A stretch of DNA of 64,000 bases from an uncultured Christensenella sp. (GTDB lineage Bacteria; Bacillota; Clostridia; Christensenellales; Borkfalkiaceae), in the NCBI GenBank assembly GCA_910577055.1, contig CAJTKX010000002.1, forward strand, positions 248,001 to 312,000, written 5' to 3'. The position numbers and the translations under genes were made by a program. A model generated the notes under the pieces. That model saw only the letters and a list, made by a program, of their open reading frames with translations, was not told where the DNA came from and did no database searches. Position 1 is the stretch's first letter. Every line of letters begins with the position of its first letter. Shown one piece after another: positions 43,501 to 52,410 of the stretch.

Positions 43501-43653
43501 TTAAAATAATTTTTTGTACCAATTCCAAAAATCATTAATATAATTCCAAATATTGTCGCCTTGCACGGCGTATATGCAACAAAATTCTATTGCCGCTATC
43601 GTAAAATATATCACTATGCCGATTATTATAAATATTAATATCTTTTTTTTCAT
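43501..43653 (-). CDS. 50-residue single-pass membrane protein coupled to the SLOG gene
   Basis: It starts MKKKILIFIIIGIVIYFTIA, a basic N-terminus and one strong transmembrane helix, then AIEFCCIYAVQ and an aromatic tail (WNYINDFWNWYKKLF). The start overlaps the stop of the upstream SLOG gene (TAATG), and a GGGTG in the end of that gene can serve as ribosome site, so the two are translationally coupled. Too short for most gene finders. The shape is that of a small membrane effector or toxin-like peptide, but this is inference only. No homologue recognised. Confidence 0.7.
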   Translation of the reverse strand: MKKKILIFIIIGIVIYFTIAAIEFCCIYAVQGDNIWNYINDFWNWYKKLF

Positions 43654-44159
43654 TATTCACCCTTGCATAGGTCAATAAGTACGATATCTTTACTTTCTTT
43701 TTTAGCGTAGTTAACCGTGTACCACGTTCCGCCTTTTTTAATACCGTTGAATACCGCAATTACAAGCTCGCATTTATCAACCATATAGCGGTTGCGCTTT
43801 AACATACATTCGGAAGAGTACCGCTCCGAAACAAAGTTAACGGCGTCGGCTTGTTTTAAAATACTTCCATAGCGGAATATGTCTAAATCGTTCCAATTCA
43901 AGGTTTGGTTGGGGCAAGGGATAGCGCACTCTAACGTAATGTGGAAATCATTCCTCAGTTTTAACACCGTTTCCGCAAAGTCCAAATCAACGCCCAAAGC
44001 CATACCCGAAATAAAGTTTGTTATCCCGTACTCGGTGATAGCAAGCTTTATTTTTTCTTCAAGCGTCTTTAAATAGCGGTCGTGCTTTTGTTTGTCAATT
44101 CCGTACTTAAAAGGAAATCCTTTCGGTCGGTGTCCCGTACAACAACAAGTTTTTTTCAT
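43653..44159 (-). CDS. SLOG-domain protein (DUF1273/YpsA-like)
   Basis: 168 residues beginning MKKTCCCTGHRPKGFPFKYG, the hallmark CxTGHRP N-terminus of DUF1273, a SLOG Rossmann-like fold related to DprA and LOG proteins. FISGMALGVDLDFAETVL is the glycine-rich nucleotide-binding stretch, and KCELVIAVFNGIKKGGTWYTVNYA is the second conserved block. SLOG proteins are proposed to sense or make nucleotide-derived ligands; the Bacillus member YpsA affects cell division. Here it is in an accessory-looking module: coupled to a small membrane protein and divergent from an HTH gene, with repeated operators between. Enzymatic activity is unknown. Confidence 0.88.
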   Translation of the reverse strand: MKKTCCCTGHRPKGFPFKYGIDKQKHDRYLKTLEEKIKLAITEYGITNFISGMALGVDLDFAETVLKLRNDFHITLECAIPCPNQTLNWNDLDIFRYGSILKQADAVNFVSERYSSECMLKRNRYMVDKCELVIAVFNGIKKGGTWYTVNYAKKESKDIVLIDLCKGE

Positions 44160-44196
44160 AATATTTTTCTTTGCCCTACAAAAGTAGGCTTAATTT

Positions 44197-44212
44197 TCGT
44201 GAAGTTCCGTAA
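44197..44212. promoter_or_regulatory. Operator A near the SLOG transcription start
   Basis: TCGTGAAGTTCCGTAA is a degenerate copy of the palindrome at 44247. It lies just downstream of the SLOG -10 box, where a repressor would block initiation. Confidence 0.55.
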
Positions 44213-44215
44213 AAT

Positions 44216-44244
44216 ATTATAGCAAAAGCAAGTAACAAAGTCAA
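44216..44244 (-). promoter_or_regulatory. Promoter of the SLOG-membrane peptide unit
   Basis: On the - strand: TTGACT (44244-44239), 17 bp and TATAAT (44221-44216). Operator copies flank it on both sides. A CCTAC/GTAGG hairpin (about 44174-44189) lies in the leader. Confidence 0.85.
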
Positions 44245-44246
44245 TT

Positions 44247-44262
44247 TCGTGGAGTTCCACGA
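44247..44262. promoter_or_regulatory. Operator B (best palindrome of the SLOG-HTH region)
   Basis: TCGTGGAGTTCCACGA has seven-base perfect arms around GT. It abuts the -35 box of the SLOG promoter. Confidence 0.75.
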
Positions 44263-44291
44263 GAGATATTTATTTAAATTCCATATAATAA

Positions 44292-44320
44292 TCGTGGAAC
44301 AACGATAAGAAATTTCACGA
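44292..44320. promoter_or_regulatory. Operator C and a lone half-site ahead of the HTH gene
   Basis: TCGTGGAACAACGA (44292-44305) and TTCACGA (44314-44320) repeat the TCGTGGA half-site. They lie just after a TATAAT (44284-44289) that could serve the HTH gene. Confidence 0.55.
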
Positions 44321-44325
44321 TTTAT

Positions 44326-44565
44326 ATGAGAACAAACGAAGCAATTTTGAAGCGTATTGAGGAAATATGCGAAGAAAAAGGTAAGAATATCTGTAATGTG
44401 TGCTTAAATGGCGGCAAGTCGCCGTCGGCTCTTTATGACTTAATGAAGGGACGGACAAAATGCCCGAAAGTAACAACTATTAAAAGTTTTTGCGAGGGAG
44501 CCGGTATTACTTTGTCAGAATTTTTCGATAGAGATTATTTTAACGATTTAGAGGACGACGATTAA
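44326..44565 (+). CDS. Small HTH (Cro/CI-like) regulator divergent to the SLOG gene
   Basis: 79 residues: AILKRIEEICEEKGKNICNVC, SPSALYDLMKGRTKCPKVTTI, FCEGAGITLSEFFDRDYF, a compact lambda-repressor-like domain with an acidic tail (DLEDDD). No clear ribosome site precedes the ATG. Three related palindromes separate it from the SLOG gene, so it most likely represses that unit and itself. Single-domain repressors like this are frequent in prophages and in small toxin or defence modules. Confidence 0.88.
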   Translation: MRTNEAILKRIEEICEEKGKNICNVCLNGGKSPSALYDLMKGRTKCPKVTTIKSFCEGAGITLSEFFDRDYFNDLEDDD

Positions 44566-44570
44566 CATAA

Positions 44571-44609
44571 AAAGCCCAAAATTCGTAAGAACTTTGGGCT
44601 TTGTTTTTA
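44571..44609 (+). terminator. Intrinsic terminator after the HTH gene
   Basis: AAAGCCCAAA pairs with TTTGGGCTTT over twelve bases; GTTTTTAT follows. Confidence 0.88.
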
Positions 44610-44636
44610 TCAAGATTAACTTTATTATGTGTAGAC

Positions 44637-44674
44637 AAAAAGCTCTCGAACATTTTTGTTCGAGAGCTTTTTTC
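44637..44674. terminator. Bidirectional terminator between the HTH gene and the lipoprotein gene
   Basis: AGCTCTCGAACA pairs with TGTTCGAGAGCT over TTTT, with AAAA before and TTTTT after, so it works on both strands. It mainly serves the - strand lipoprotein gene. Confidence 0.85.
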
Positions 44675-44715
44675 GTCGTCTGTAATTAATTTGCCTTAAT
44701 TAAACGGAATATTTA

Positions 44716-45825
44716 TCAATATACGGTGCTATCTATGCTTTTAAGCGAATAATTCAATGTTCCCAAGCCGAAAGTAAGGGGTACCGACATTTTAACCATA
44801 GTCGCTCTGCCGGTGTTGTTTTTCGCGTTATCGACCGCCGCAAACCAATACTGTTGCGATACGCCTTTCATATCCGCGTTAAGCGTAGCCGTCACGCAAA
44901 CCGTGCTAAGCGTCTTATCTTCCGCGGGGGTGTACAGTTTCAAATCGTCGGCTGCCAAAATTCCCTCAACAGTCTTTCTCTCGTCGTCGCCAAGCGCCGC
45001 GGAAGAACCGGTGAAGGCGTAGTTTTGCATTTTGCCGGCGGGGGAGTAAACGCTTATAACTTGCGTAAAGCTTGTACTAAGCTGCATCGCCCTAACCGCG
45101 ATATTCAGCCCGCAAACGTCTATCAAAGAGTTGTCCGTATCGTTAAGCTTGTCTGCGGTTTTTACCGTCGTTTCGTCGCCCTCGGAAATTACCGATTTTG
45201 CCGCCGAGCCGTCGTACTTATAACTCGTCTTAACGGTTTGGTTAACGTACTCGTACGTTTCCTCTAAAACGTTCGTCTGAAATTCCTTGGGGAGGTGGCA
45301 TTGGGTAGTTATTTCCGAATACAAGGGGCGCAAGTGGCTGTCAACGTTGGTAAAATAGCATTTAGTAACGGTGTTCTCGCCGTCCTTAAATTCCGCAACT
45401 TTGCTTTCGTCGTTCTTCATTTTAAAGGTAACCGAGGGGAACGACAGCGCGGTTTCATAATAATAAACCGTAAGGTTATCGGCGTATTCGCCCCTAAATT
45501 CTTCGTCTATCAAAGTTTTGTCGAAGGTCGTCGCGTAAAAGCTTGTTTTATACGTGCCGTCCCCATATTCGACGGAATAGGTGCTGTTTGCTGCGCCTTC
45601 CCTATCGTGTTTTACGGTGTAAGTAACTTCCTCGCTGTCCTTATACTCCGTATTGCCTTGGGTAAAAGTGGGTTGAATATATCTGAAATTCGTATCCGCA
45701 TACCAATTTGAACTAAACGCGGCTTCGTTGGCTTTACCGTTTGCACCGCAACCGTTACAGCCCGCAAATATAACCGCACAGCCCGCCGCGACGGCAACCG
45801 CCGCAACCCCGAAACGTTTCTTCAT
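44716..45825 (-). CDS. Putative lipoprotein of unknown function
   Basis: 369 residues. The signal MKKRFGVAAVAVAAGCAVIFAGC ends in a lipobox (IFAGC), so the mature protein should begin at a lipid-modified Cys and sit on the outer face of the membrane. The first residues after it are Cys/Gly-rich (CNGCGANGKAN). The rest is beta-rich with many Tyr and Thr and has no motif I recognise. A ribosome site AAAAGG is well placed. It is transcribed alone from a good promoter and is divergent from addBA. Confidence 0.82.
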   Translation of the reverse strand: MKKRFGVAAVAVAAGCAVIFAGCNGCGANGKANEAAFSSNWYADTNFRYIQPTFTQGNTEYKDSEEVTYTVKHDREGAANSTYSVEYGDGTYKTSFYATTFDKTLIDEEFRGEYADNLTVYYYETALSFPSVTFKMKNDESKVAEFKDGENTVTKCYFTNVDSHLRPLYSEITTQCHLPKEFQTNVLEETYEYVNQTVKTSYKYDGSAAKSVISEGDETTVKTADKLNDTDNSLIDVCGLNIAVRAMQLSTSFTQVISVYSPAGKMQNYAFTGSSAALGDDERKTVEGILAADDLKLYTPAEDKTLSTVCVTATLNADMKGVSQQYWFAAVDNAKNNTGRATMVKMSVPLTFGLGTLNYSLKSIDSTVY

Positions 45826-45854
45826 AAAATACCTTTTAAAATAGAATTACGCAC

Positions 45855-45883
45855 ATTATACCATATAATTTTGATTTTGTAAA
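45855..45883 (-). promoter_or_regulatory. Promoter of the lipoprotein gene
   Basis: On the - strand: TTTACA (45883-45878), 17 bp and a perfect TATAAT (45860-45855). Confidence 0.82.
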
Positions 45884-45923
45884 AACTTTTATGCCCAAAA
45901 TCTTTAAATTGCTTTAAGGTTTA

Positions 45924-45932
45924 TGTTATAAT
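45924..45932 (+). promoter_or_regulatory. Extended -10 element placed for leaderless addB mRNA
   Basis: TGTTATAAT (45924-45932) ends seven bases before the addB ATG at 45940, so transcription should begin at or within a base of the start codon. A weak TTAAAT -35 (45904-45909) has 17-bp spacing. No ribosome site is present. Confidence 0.65.
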
Positions 45933-45939
45933 AATTAAG

Positions 45940-48900
45940 ATGATTTACGCTGTAAACTGCGCGGCGCTGTCCGTCGCGCTTGAACAACTTAAAAAAATCG
46001 TCGCCCAAAACGAGGAAAAGGGTCAAAAAACCGTCGTTTTCTGTGAGGATAGGCTTTCTCTCGCCGCCGAGCGCACCGTCTGCGCGGCAGTTGAGGGCAC
46101 TTTCTCTACCTCGGTTTTTACTTTTGCGCGTTTTCTATCCTCGGAAAAGGGCAAGGCGGAAAACGTTCTGTCAAGCCAAGGCTCGGCTATGGCTGTTCGC
46201 AAAATTATCGAGGATAAAAAAAGCGAGCTGACTTTGTTCAAAAAACTGTCCGTTGCGGGCGCGGCGCAGTCGGTTTACGATACTATCGCCCTTTTATATT
46301 CTTCACGCGTGTCCGCGCAAGACGCGTCAAAAGCGGCGGAAGGGGGCGGGCTTCTCGGCGGTAAGCTGCACGACCTTGCCATAATCTACGCCGAGTATGA
46401 AAAGTACCTTAAAGACAGCGGCAAGCAAGACAGAAACGCCTATCTAAGGCAGCTTGGCGAGGTCATATCCCAAAGCCCTAAAATTTGCGGAAGTTGCGTA
46501 ATATTCTTGGGCTTTCAAGCTTTCACTTGCACCTCCCAAGAGTGTATTCGCTCGGCTTTTTCCGCGGCTGAAAGCGTTTACGGGCTGTTCATCGGCGGCG
46601 CGGAAGATTTGTACGTCAACGAGGCGTCCGCTACCTTTATCGGAATTGCAAACGAGTTCGGCGGCGCGGAAATTTCTACTGCGGCGGACGGGCGCATAGT
46701 CGAGGCAAAGACCCTATGCCGCGCCGTATATAACGCCGAAAGTTTTTACGCCGAGCCGCTGCCCACGGATAAAGTCAATATTTTCGAGGCGGCGGATATC
46801 GAAGAAGAGTTGGAGTTTATCGCCGTCAATATTAAAAAGCACGTTTCGCTTGGCGAAAGATATGCAAAAATTTCGGTTATGTTGCCGGACTTGGAGGGGG
46901 GCGAACGCGCCCTTGCCCGCGTATTTTCGCGCTATAAAATACCTTACTACGCGGATAAGCAACTTTCCCTTTCCGAGCATTCCCTCTGCGCATTTGTCGT
47001 TAATTACTTGATTTGCGCCGTTACGGGCTGCCCTTTTGCCGAGGTTGACGCAATAGTTGCCTCGCCCTACTTCCCCGCCGAGCGCGCGGATAAGGATATT
47101 TTCCGCAACTACCTTTTAAGGCTTGCTTCTTACCGCGGCGGCGTTAAACGCACCCCCAACGAAGAGGTTTTGAAAAATCTCGGCTTCGACTTGAAGGCGG
47201 TGGAAAACGTCAGAAAAGTATTTTTAAACGGACTTGATTTTTTAACCGCAAAAGGCGGTATTTCAAGCATATGCGGGGGGATACGCGCGCTTTTAACCCA
47301 TTTTAAGGTTGAAAACACGCTTAAAGACCTTACCGAAAAATACCGTGACGAACGACCTATCGCGGCGCAGTTTTCTTCCCGCGCGTATGAAAGCCTTTTG
47401 ACCGTTTTGGACGAGGCGGAGAGTATCTCCGGCGAAAACGTAAGCGTAAAGGAGTTCGTAAAAATCTTAAAAAGCGGCTTTTCCGCTATGAAAATTTCGC
47501 TTATCCCCCCTAAATCGGATGCAGTTTTCGTCGGTGACTTGGCGGCAACCGCCAACACGGGCAGTAACGTGGTTTTTGCCGCCCATTTAACGGGCGAAGT
47601 GCCCTCCGCAAGCTCGGATACTTCCCTTTTAACCGATAGGGAAATTTCCGCGCTTTCTGCGGTTAACCTCAACATATCCCCAAGGATAAGCCAAGTAAAC
47701 GCTCGTAAACGGGAAACGTGCGCGCTGAATATCTGCGCTTTCAGAAACCGTTTGTATCTTTCGTACCCCGTAAGGAAAAACGGCGAGGAAAGCGGCGCAA
47801 GCGAACTTATTTCCTACGCCGCGGCGGCGTTTACTACGGTCAAGGGCGCAAAAATAGAGGCGGTTCCCGTAAAAAAGGTGGAAACTCTTTATCGGGCGAT
47901 ACCCTATTATTGCAGTGAAAAGCTGCCCGCAATCAAATATTTAAGAAAATACGCAGCAACCGAATATGCCCCGTCCGTGTATGAAGTTTTAAAAAATCAC
48001 GGCTTTGAAAATTCGGCTTCCGCCGCGCTCAGAATACCCGTTAAACGCGCCATATCTTGCGGGCAACGGCTGTATTTAAGCGGTAAAAGCAGTCTTTCGC
48101 CAACCACATTGGAAACATATTTTTCTTGCCCCTATCTCGGTTTTATTCGCCAAGGTCTTAAAGTGCAAGAGCGTGAAGAGGGCGTAATCCGCGCCGTGGA
48201 CACCGGCAATTTTATTCACGCCGTGTTGCAAGATTTGGCAAAGGAAGCCGTTAAAATCGACACGGCGGAAGAGTTTGCCGCCATCTCGCGCAAGGTTGCA
48301 GAGGACAAGCTTTCCAAGCCTCCGTATTCGTCGCTTGTGGACAGTAAAAGCGGCAAGTATATTTCTGCCGAGCTTTTAAATGAGGCAGTCAAAATTTCGG
48401 ACGGAATGTATAGGCAAATTAAAAATTCGTCGTTCAAACCCACCCGCGAGGAAAGCTGGTGCGAGGTGCAGCTTACGGGCGTAAAAATAAACGGCAAAAT
48501 CGACCGTGTGGACGAAAGCGGCGATTTGGTCAGAATTATAGACTATAAAACGGGTAGCATCGACGCAACTGCCTCGAAGTACTACACGGGCGCAAAATTG
48601 CAGCTACCGTTGTATTTGCTTGCCGTATCCAAAGGCAAGCGCGCGGCGGGGGCGTATTACTTCCCCGCCTCGCTTGAATATCGCGACAAAAAGGACGGAG
48701 TTTTCCGCTTGCAAGGCTTTATGGACGGCAGCGAAGAGGTCGTCGTCGCGTCGGACAGCACCGTTCAGCCCAAAATAAAAAGCGATTACGTCAACGCCTA
48801 TTTAAGCGGCGGACGTTCGGAAAGCGCAATGTCCCAAACCGACTTTGCCGACTTTTTGGAGTACTCTAAACTCGTTGCAAGCGTAGGCGCGGCGGAAATG

Positions 48901-49080
48901 TTTGACGGCAATATCGCCCCGTCCCCCGCAGAGGGGACTTGCAAGTACTGCAAGGCCGGCGGAAGCTGCGGCGTCAACCTCGGCAAGGACGGGGAAGAGC
49001 GCAAGGCAAAGTCCGTCAAGTGTGCGCAAATTGCCGAGCTTGTAAGAAAAGTAAAGGGGGACGGAAATGAAACTTACTGA
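45940..49080 (+). CDS. addB: ATP-dependent helicase/nuclease subunit B
   Basis: Partner of AddA in the double-strand break end-processing complex. It has 1,046 residues, somewhat shorter than the B. subtilis protein. The iron-sulfur staple is complete: Cys730 (FSCPYLGF) with Cys1001, Cys1004 and Cys1010 (C-x2-C-x5-C). A RecB-type nuclease core is seen around residues 850-870 (KIDRVDES, then IIDYKTG with Asp868 and Lys870). The N-terminus (MIYAVNCAALSVALEQLKK) lacks a Walker A lysine motif, as in RexB-type members. Its 3' end overlaps addA by 14 bp, giving a coupled operon. The start is set by the frame and by the adjoining -10 element. Confidence 0.95.
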   Translation: MIYAVNCAALSVALEQLKKIVAQNEEKGQKTVVFCEDRLSLAAERTVCAAVEGTFSTSVFTFARFLSSEKGKAENVLSSQGSAMAVRKIIEDKKSELTLFKKLSVAGAAQSVYDTIALLYSSRVSAQDASKAAEGGGLLGGKLHDLAIIYAEYEKYLKDSGKQDRNAYLRQLGEVISQSPKICGSCVIFLGFQAFTCTSQECIRSAFSAAESVYGLFIGGAEDLYVNEASATFIGIANEFGGAEISTAADGRIVEAKTLCRAVYNAESFYAEPLPTDKVNIFEAADIEEELEFIAVNIKKHVSLGERYAKISVMLPDLEGGERALARVFSRYKIPYYADKQLSLSEHSLCAFVVNYLICAVTGCPFAEVDAIVASPYFPAERADKDIFRNYLLRLASYRGGVKRTPNEEVLKNLGFDLKAVENVRKVFLNGLDFLTAKGGISSICGGIRALLTHFKVENTLKDLTEKYRDERPIAAQFSSRAYESLLTVLDEAESISGENVSVKEFVKILKSGFSAMKISLIPPKSDAVFVGDLAATANTGSNVVFAAHLTGEVPSASSDTSLLTDREISALSAVNLNISPRISQVNARKRETCALNICAFRNRLYLSYPVRKNGEESGASELISYAAAAFTTVKGAKIEAVPVKKVETLYRAIPYYCSEKLPAIKYLRKYAATEYAPSVYEVLKNHGFENSASAALRIPVKRAISCGQRLYLSGKSSLSPTTLETYFSCPYLGFIRQGLKVQEREEGVIRAVDTGNFIHAVLQDLAKEAVKIDTAEEFAAISRKVAEDKLSKPPYSSLVDSKSGKYISAELLNEAVKISDGMYRQIKNSSFKPTREESWCEVQLTGVKINGKIDRVDESGDLVRIIDYKTGSIDATASKYYTGAKLQLPLYLLAVSKGKRAAGAYYFPASLEYRDKKDGVFRLQGFMDGSEEVVVASDSTVQPKIKSDYVNAYLSGGRSESAMSQTDFADFLEYSKLVASVGAAEMFDGNIAPSPAEGTCKYCKAGGSCGVNLGKDGEERKAKSVKCAQIAELVRKVKGDGNETY

Positions 49081-52000
49081 CGAGCAAGCCGCCGCCATAG
49101 CTTCGCGCGGCAAAACTATCGTTTCCGCCTCGGCGGGCAGCGGCAAAACTTTCGTAATGATTGAAAAACTCGTTAACGCCGTATCGGACGGCGTAGACTT
49201 GGACGAAGTCCTTGCGGTTACGTTCACCAAAAAGGCGGCGGCGCAAATGAAGGAAAAATTGCGCGCGGCTTTAATTAAGCGCGTTGAGAACGCCGGCGAG
49301 GAAAAGACTCGCCTTAAAGCTCAGCTTTCCAAAGTTTCTTCGGCAAACATTTCAACCATTCACTCGTTTTGCGCAAGGCTTATACGAACGTACTTTTACG
49401 CCCTCGACGGCGTTGACGCAAGTTTCGATATTATTTCTTCGGACGACGCTGTCGCGCGCGACTTGAAAGCCCGTGCCGCAGACAGCCTTTTCGACAGACT
49501 GTACGAAGAGGACGATAAGCAGTTTAAGCTGCTTTTGTCTTGCTTTATGAAAAAGCGCAACGACGCGTCCTTAAAGCGTCTTTTATGGGAGGCGTACGCC
49601 GAAGTGCGTTCGGTCGCGCACTATTCGGACATTCTAAAATCCGCTGAAAATTTATATACCGAAGAGGGCTTTAAGGCGGCTTGCGAAGGATACTTTTCCA
49701 CCCTTAAAAACAAAATCCCCCCCCTAATATGTGCCGTTGAACGCTTTAAAAGCGAATTTCCGTCAACAAAAAAGGCGGCAATTTACAACCAAATGTTTTC
49801 GGAAATGGAGTGCGCCTTAAAGACTTTTGAAAAAGTCGGGCTGTTCGGCGCAAAACCCGCCCTAACGGTCACAAGGAAACCCGTCGACGCCCCCGAGGAC
49901 AAGGAAACGGGCGCGCTTTTCAAGGCTTTTAAGGACGGAATCGGAAAAAAATACGCCGCGCTATGCCCCGACGTGGAAACAGAGGAAAAAGAGCGGGAAA
50001 GATTCTTTAAAAGCGGAGAAGTCGCCGTTGCTTTTTCAAGCGTGCTTTTACAATTAGATAGGGAATATGCCGCAATTAAGGCGGATGAGAACAAGCTTGA
50101 TTATAACGATTTAGAGCATTTAACTTTGCAGCTTTTAAGCGACGAAGGGGTAAGGGAAGAGATAAATTCCGACTTTAAGCATATCTTTGTGGACGAGTAT
50201 CAAGACGTTAACCCCGTTCAAGAAGAGATAATTTCCGCGCTAGCGGGCGAAACATTTCTTGTCGGCGACGTAAAGCAGTCCATTTACGGTTTCCGCGGCA
50301 GCAAATCCGTGTTTTTCACCAAAAAATTCGAAAATTTTGAAAAAGGTTTCGGCAGCGCTTTAAAGCTTTCAAGCAATTTCAGAAGCTCGGATGGCGTAAT
50401 TGATTTTGTTAACGAGCTTTTTTCAAACATTATGCGCCCCGATACTTGCGGCATAAACTATGCAAAATCTTCGGTTATGCGCGCGGGCGGGCAGTATCCC
50501 GCGGGCTACGGCGAGGCGAAAATACATATTTTCGGCAAAGATGAGGACGTTGATAGCGAGCTTGAAGTTTATTCCGTATTAAACGGCGGGCAAGAAACCC
50601 GTCACTCGCGCGAGGGGCTTGCCGTACTCGAAATTGTCGAGCATGAGCTTAAAAATACCCATTTCGACCTAAAAAAGGGAGAATTTGTACCCACGCAGCG
50701 CGGCGATATCTGCATTTTGACGCGCAAAAACAAGGGCGACTCCGTCGAGGGTATAGTTCGCGCGCTGACCGACCAAGGCTACGCCGTTTCGGGCGCGCAA
50801 GAGGCAAACATATGCGAACTTTCCGAAGTTAAGCAGATGCTCGATATTCTTTCGCTTATAGACAACGCCGAGCAAGACATTCCGCTTGTGACCGCGCTTT
50901 TATCTCCTTTGGGCGGTTTTATAGATGACGAGCTTGCCGAAATAAGAATTGCTTGCCAAAGCGAAAAGCAGCCGTTCCCGTTCAGAAAGTGTTGTGAAAA
51001 ATACGCCAAGCTTCCGGGTAAAATATCGCAAAAGTTGCACATATTCGGGGGGCAATTACAAAAATTGAGGGATTTAGCCGAAGTTTTGACTGCGGGCGAA
51101 CTGATAGACGAGCTGTTGGAAACTTTCGGGTTGGAAAGCGGCTACGGCGCGTACGGCGATATAAAGGTTAAAAACGTGCTGCGTCTTAGGGAAGAGGGCG
51201 CCGACTTGCCGCTTGCGGCGTTTTTACAAAAAATCAAGTCCGGCGGCTATGACGTTTCCGCACCCTCGCCCGCTCCGTCGGACAGTATAAAAATTATGTC
51301 TATGCACGCGTCGAAGGGGCTTGAATTTCCCGTTGTCATAATTGCGGATATCTGCAAGACCTTCAAGGGGCAAGACTACGCCGAGGTGCCGTTTGACGAA
51401 AATTTCGGCTTTACGCCCAAAGCATTCGATAGAGAGAATATGCTTGCGCACAAAACGGTACTTCGCAGATTTATAAAATCCAAGCAAGACGGGGAAGAGC
51501 TTTGCAACGAGCTGAACCTTTTCTATGTTGCGTGCACCCGCGCAATGTGCAATTTGCACATACTTGCCGAAACCGTCAAGCCATTCGACGGGAATTTTTC
51601 GGACGCTAAGTGTTACGCAGACCTATTCGATATTTCTGCGTTCTTGCACGAAGAAAAGAGCGGTTTAACCGATTTTTCCGCGGCGGAGTACGGCGGCGCA
51701 ATGCTTTACTCTCCCGACGAGGAGCTGGTAAACAGTATAGAAGAGCAATTTATGCGCCCTTACGCCCATTCGGACAGTATCGATTTGCCCGTCAAAAGCT
51801 CGGCCTCGGCAATACTGCGGCTTCGTGACGGCGAGGCTTACGAGGCAACCCATACGCTATTTGGCGGAGAGGGAGAAACGGGAACTGATAGGGGCAGCGC
51901 TTACCATAGGTTTTTGGAGCTTTGCGATTTTTCCAAAAAATCCGTGGAAGAAATAGAGGGCGAAAAACTGAACTTTTTAAATTCCCAAAGAATCACGGCG

Positions 52001-52378
52001 GCGCAATTCGACCTTTTAAACTCCGAAGAGTTGTCGCAGATTTTGAATATGCCCGTGTTTGCCGACCTCGGCGGCGCTACGCTATACCGCGAGCGCGAAT
52101 TTTTGTGCCGCCTTAAAGCCAAAGAAATTTTGGAAACGGGCGCGGGGGACTATGTTTTGGTGCAAGGCGCGATTGACCTTCTTGCCGTCGGTGATTTCGG
52201 CGTTAAAATTATCGATTATAAGTATTCCCACAAATCCGACGAACAGCTTATACAAACCTATTCGGCGCAGCTAAGCCTTTACAAAAAAGCCACTGCGGCG
52301 ATTTTGCGGGTTTCGCCCGAAAAAATAAAGACGACGATAGTCAACATCCACACTCGCCGTCAAATCGATTTAGATTAG
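49067..52378 (+). CDS. addA: ATP-dependent helicase/nuclease subunit A
   Basis: A UvrD/Rep-type 3'-5' helicase and nuclease that, with AddB, resects broken DNA ends for RecA. It has 1,103 residues. Walker A is at residues 21-28 (ASAGSGKT), a VTFTKKAAAQMKEKL motif follows, Walker B is near residue 376 (FVDEYQDVNP), then DVKQSIYGFRG, SMHASKGLEFPVV and FYVACTRA. The C-terminal nuclease is at about 1034-1052 (QGAIDLLAV, IIDYKYS). The ribosome site AAAGGGGG lies inside the end of addB. A strong hairpin ends the operon. Confidence 0.97.
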   Translation: MKLTDEQAAAIASRGKTIVSASAGSGKTFVMIEKLVNAVSDGVDLDEVLAVTFTKKAAAQMKEKLRAALIKRVENAGEEKTRLKAQLSKVSSANISTIHSFCARLIRTYFYALDGVDASFDIISSDDAVARDLKARAADSLFDRLYEEDDKQFKLLLSCFMKKRNDASLKRLLWEAYAEVRSVAHYSDILKSAENLYTEEGFKAACEGYFSTLKNKIPPLICAVERFKSEFPSTKKAAIYNQMFSEMECALKTFEKVGLFGAKPALTVTRKPVDAPEDKETGALFKAFKDGIGKKYAALCPDVETEEKERERFFKSGEVAVAFSSVLLQLDREYAAIKADENKLDYNDLEHLTLQLLSDEGVREEINSDFKHIFVDEYQDVNPVQEEIISALAGETFLVGDVKQSIYGFRGSKSVFFTKKFENFEKGFGSALKLSSNFRSSDGVIDFVNELFSNIMRPDTCGINYAKSSVMRAGGQYPAGYGEAKIHIFGKDEDVDSELEVYSVLNGGQETRHSREGLAVLEIVEHELKNTHFDLKKGEFVPTQRGDICILTRKNKGDSVEGIVRALTDQGYAVSGAQEANICELSEVKQMLDILSLIDNAEQDIPLVTALLSPLGGFIDDELAEIRIACQSEKQPFPFRKCCEKYAKLPGKISQKLHIFGGQLQKLRDLAEVLTAGELIDELLETFGLESGYGAYGDIKVKNVLRLREEGADLPLAAFLQKIKSGGYDVSAPSPAPSDSIKIMSMHASKGLEFPVVIIADICKTFKGQDYAEVPFDENFGFTPKAFDRENMLAHKTVLRRFIKSKQDGEELCNELNLFYVACTRAMCNLHILAETVKPFDGNFSDAKCYADLFDISAFLHEEKSGLTDFSAAEYGGAMLYSPDEELVNSIEEQFMRPYAHSDSIDLPVKSSASAILRLRDGEAYEATHTLFGGEGETGTDRGSAYHRFLELCDFSKKSVEEIEGEKLNFLNSQRITAAQFDLLNSEELSQILNMPVFADLGGATLYREREFLCRLKAKEILETGAGDYVLVQGAIDLLAVGDFGVKIIDYKYSHKSDEQLIQTYSAQLSLYKKATAAILRVSPEKIKTTIVNIHTRRQIDLD

Positions 52379-52380
52379 TT

Positions 52381-52407
52381 AAGCCCCGCGGCAACGCCGC
52401 GGGGCTT
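52381..52407. terminator. Bidirectional terminator after addA
   Basis: AAGCCCCGCGGC pairs perfectly with GCCGCGGGGCTT over AAC. It lies between two converging genes. Confidence 0.82.
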
Positions 52408-52410
52408 AAT

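Noticed and set aside
43535..43759. 74-residue - strand frame beside the SLOG gene
   Set aside because: It overlaps the SLOG gene and the better supported 50-residue membrane peptide, which has a coupled start and a clear transmembrane helix.
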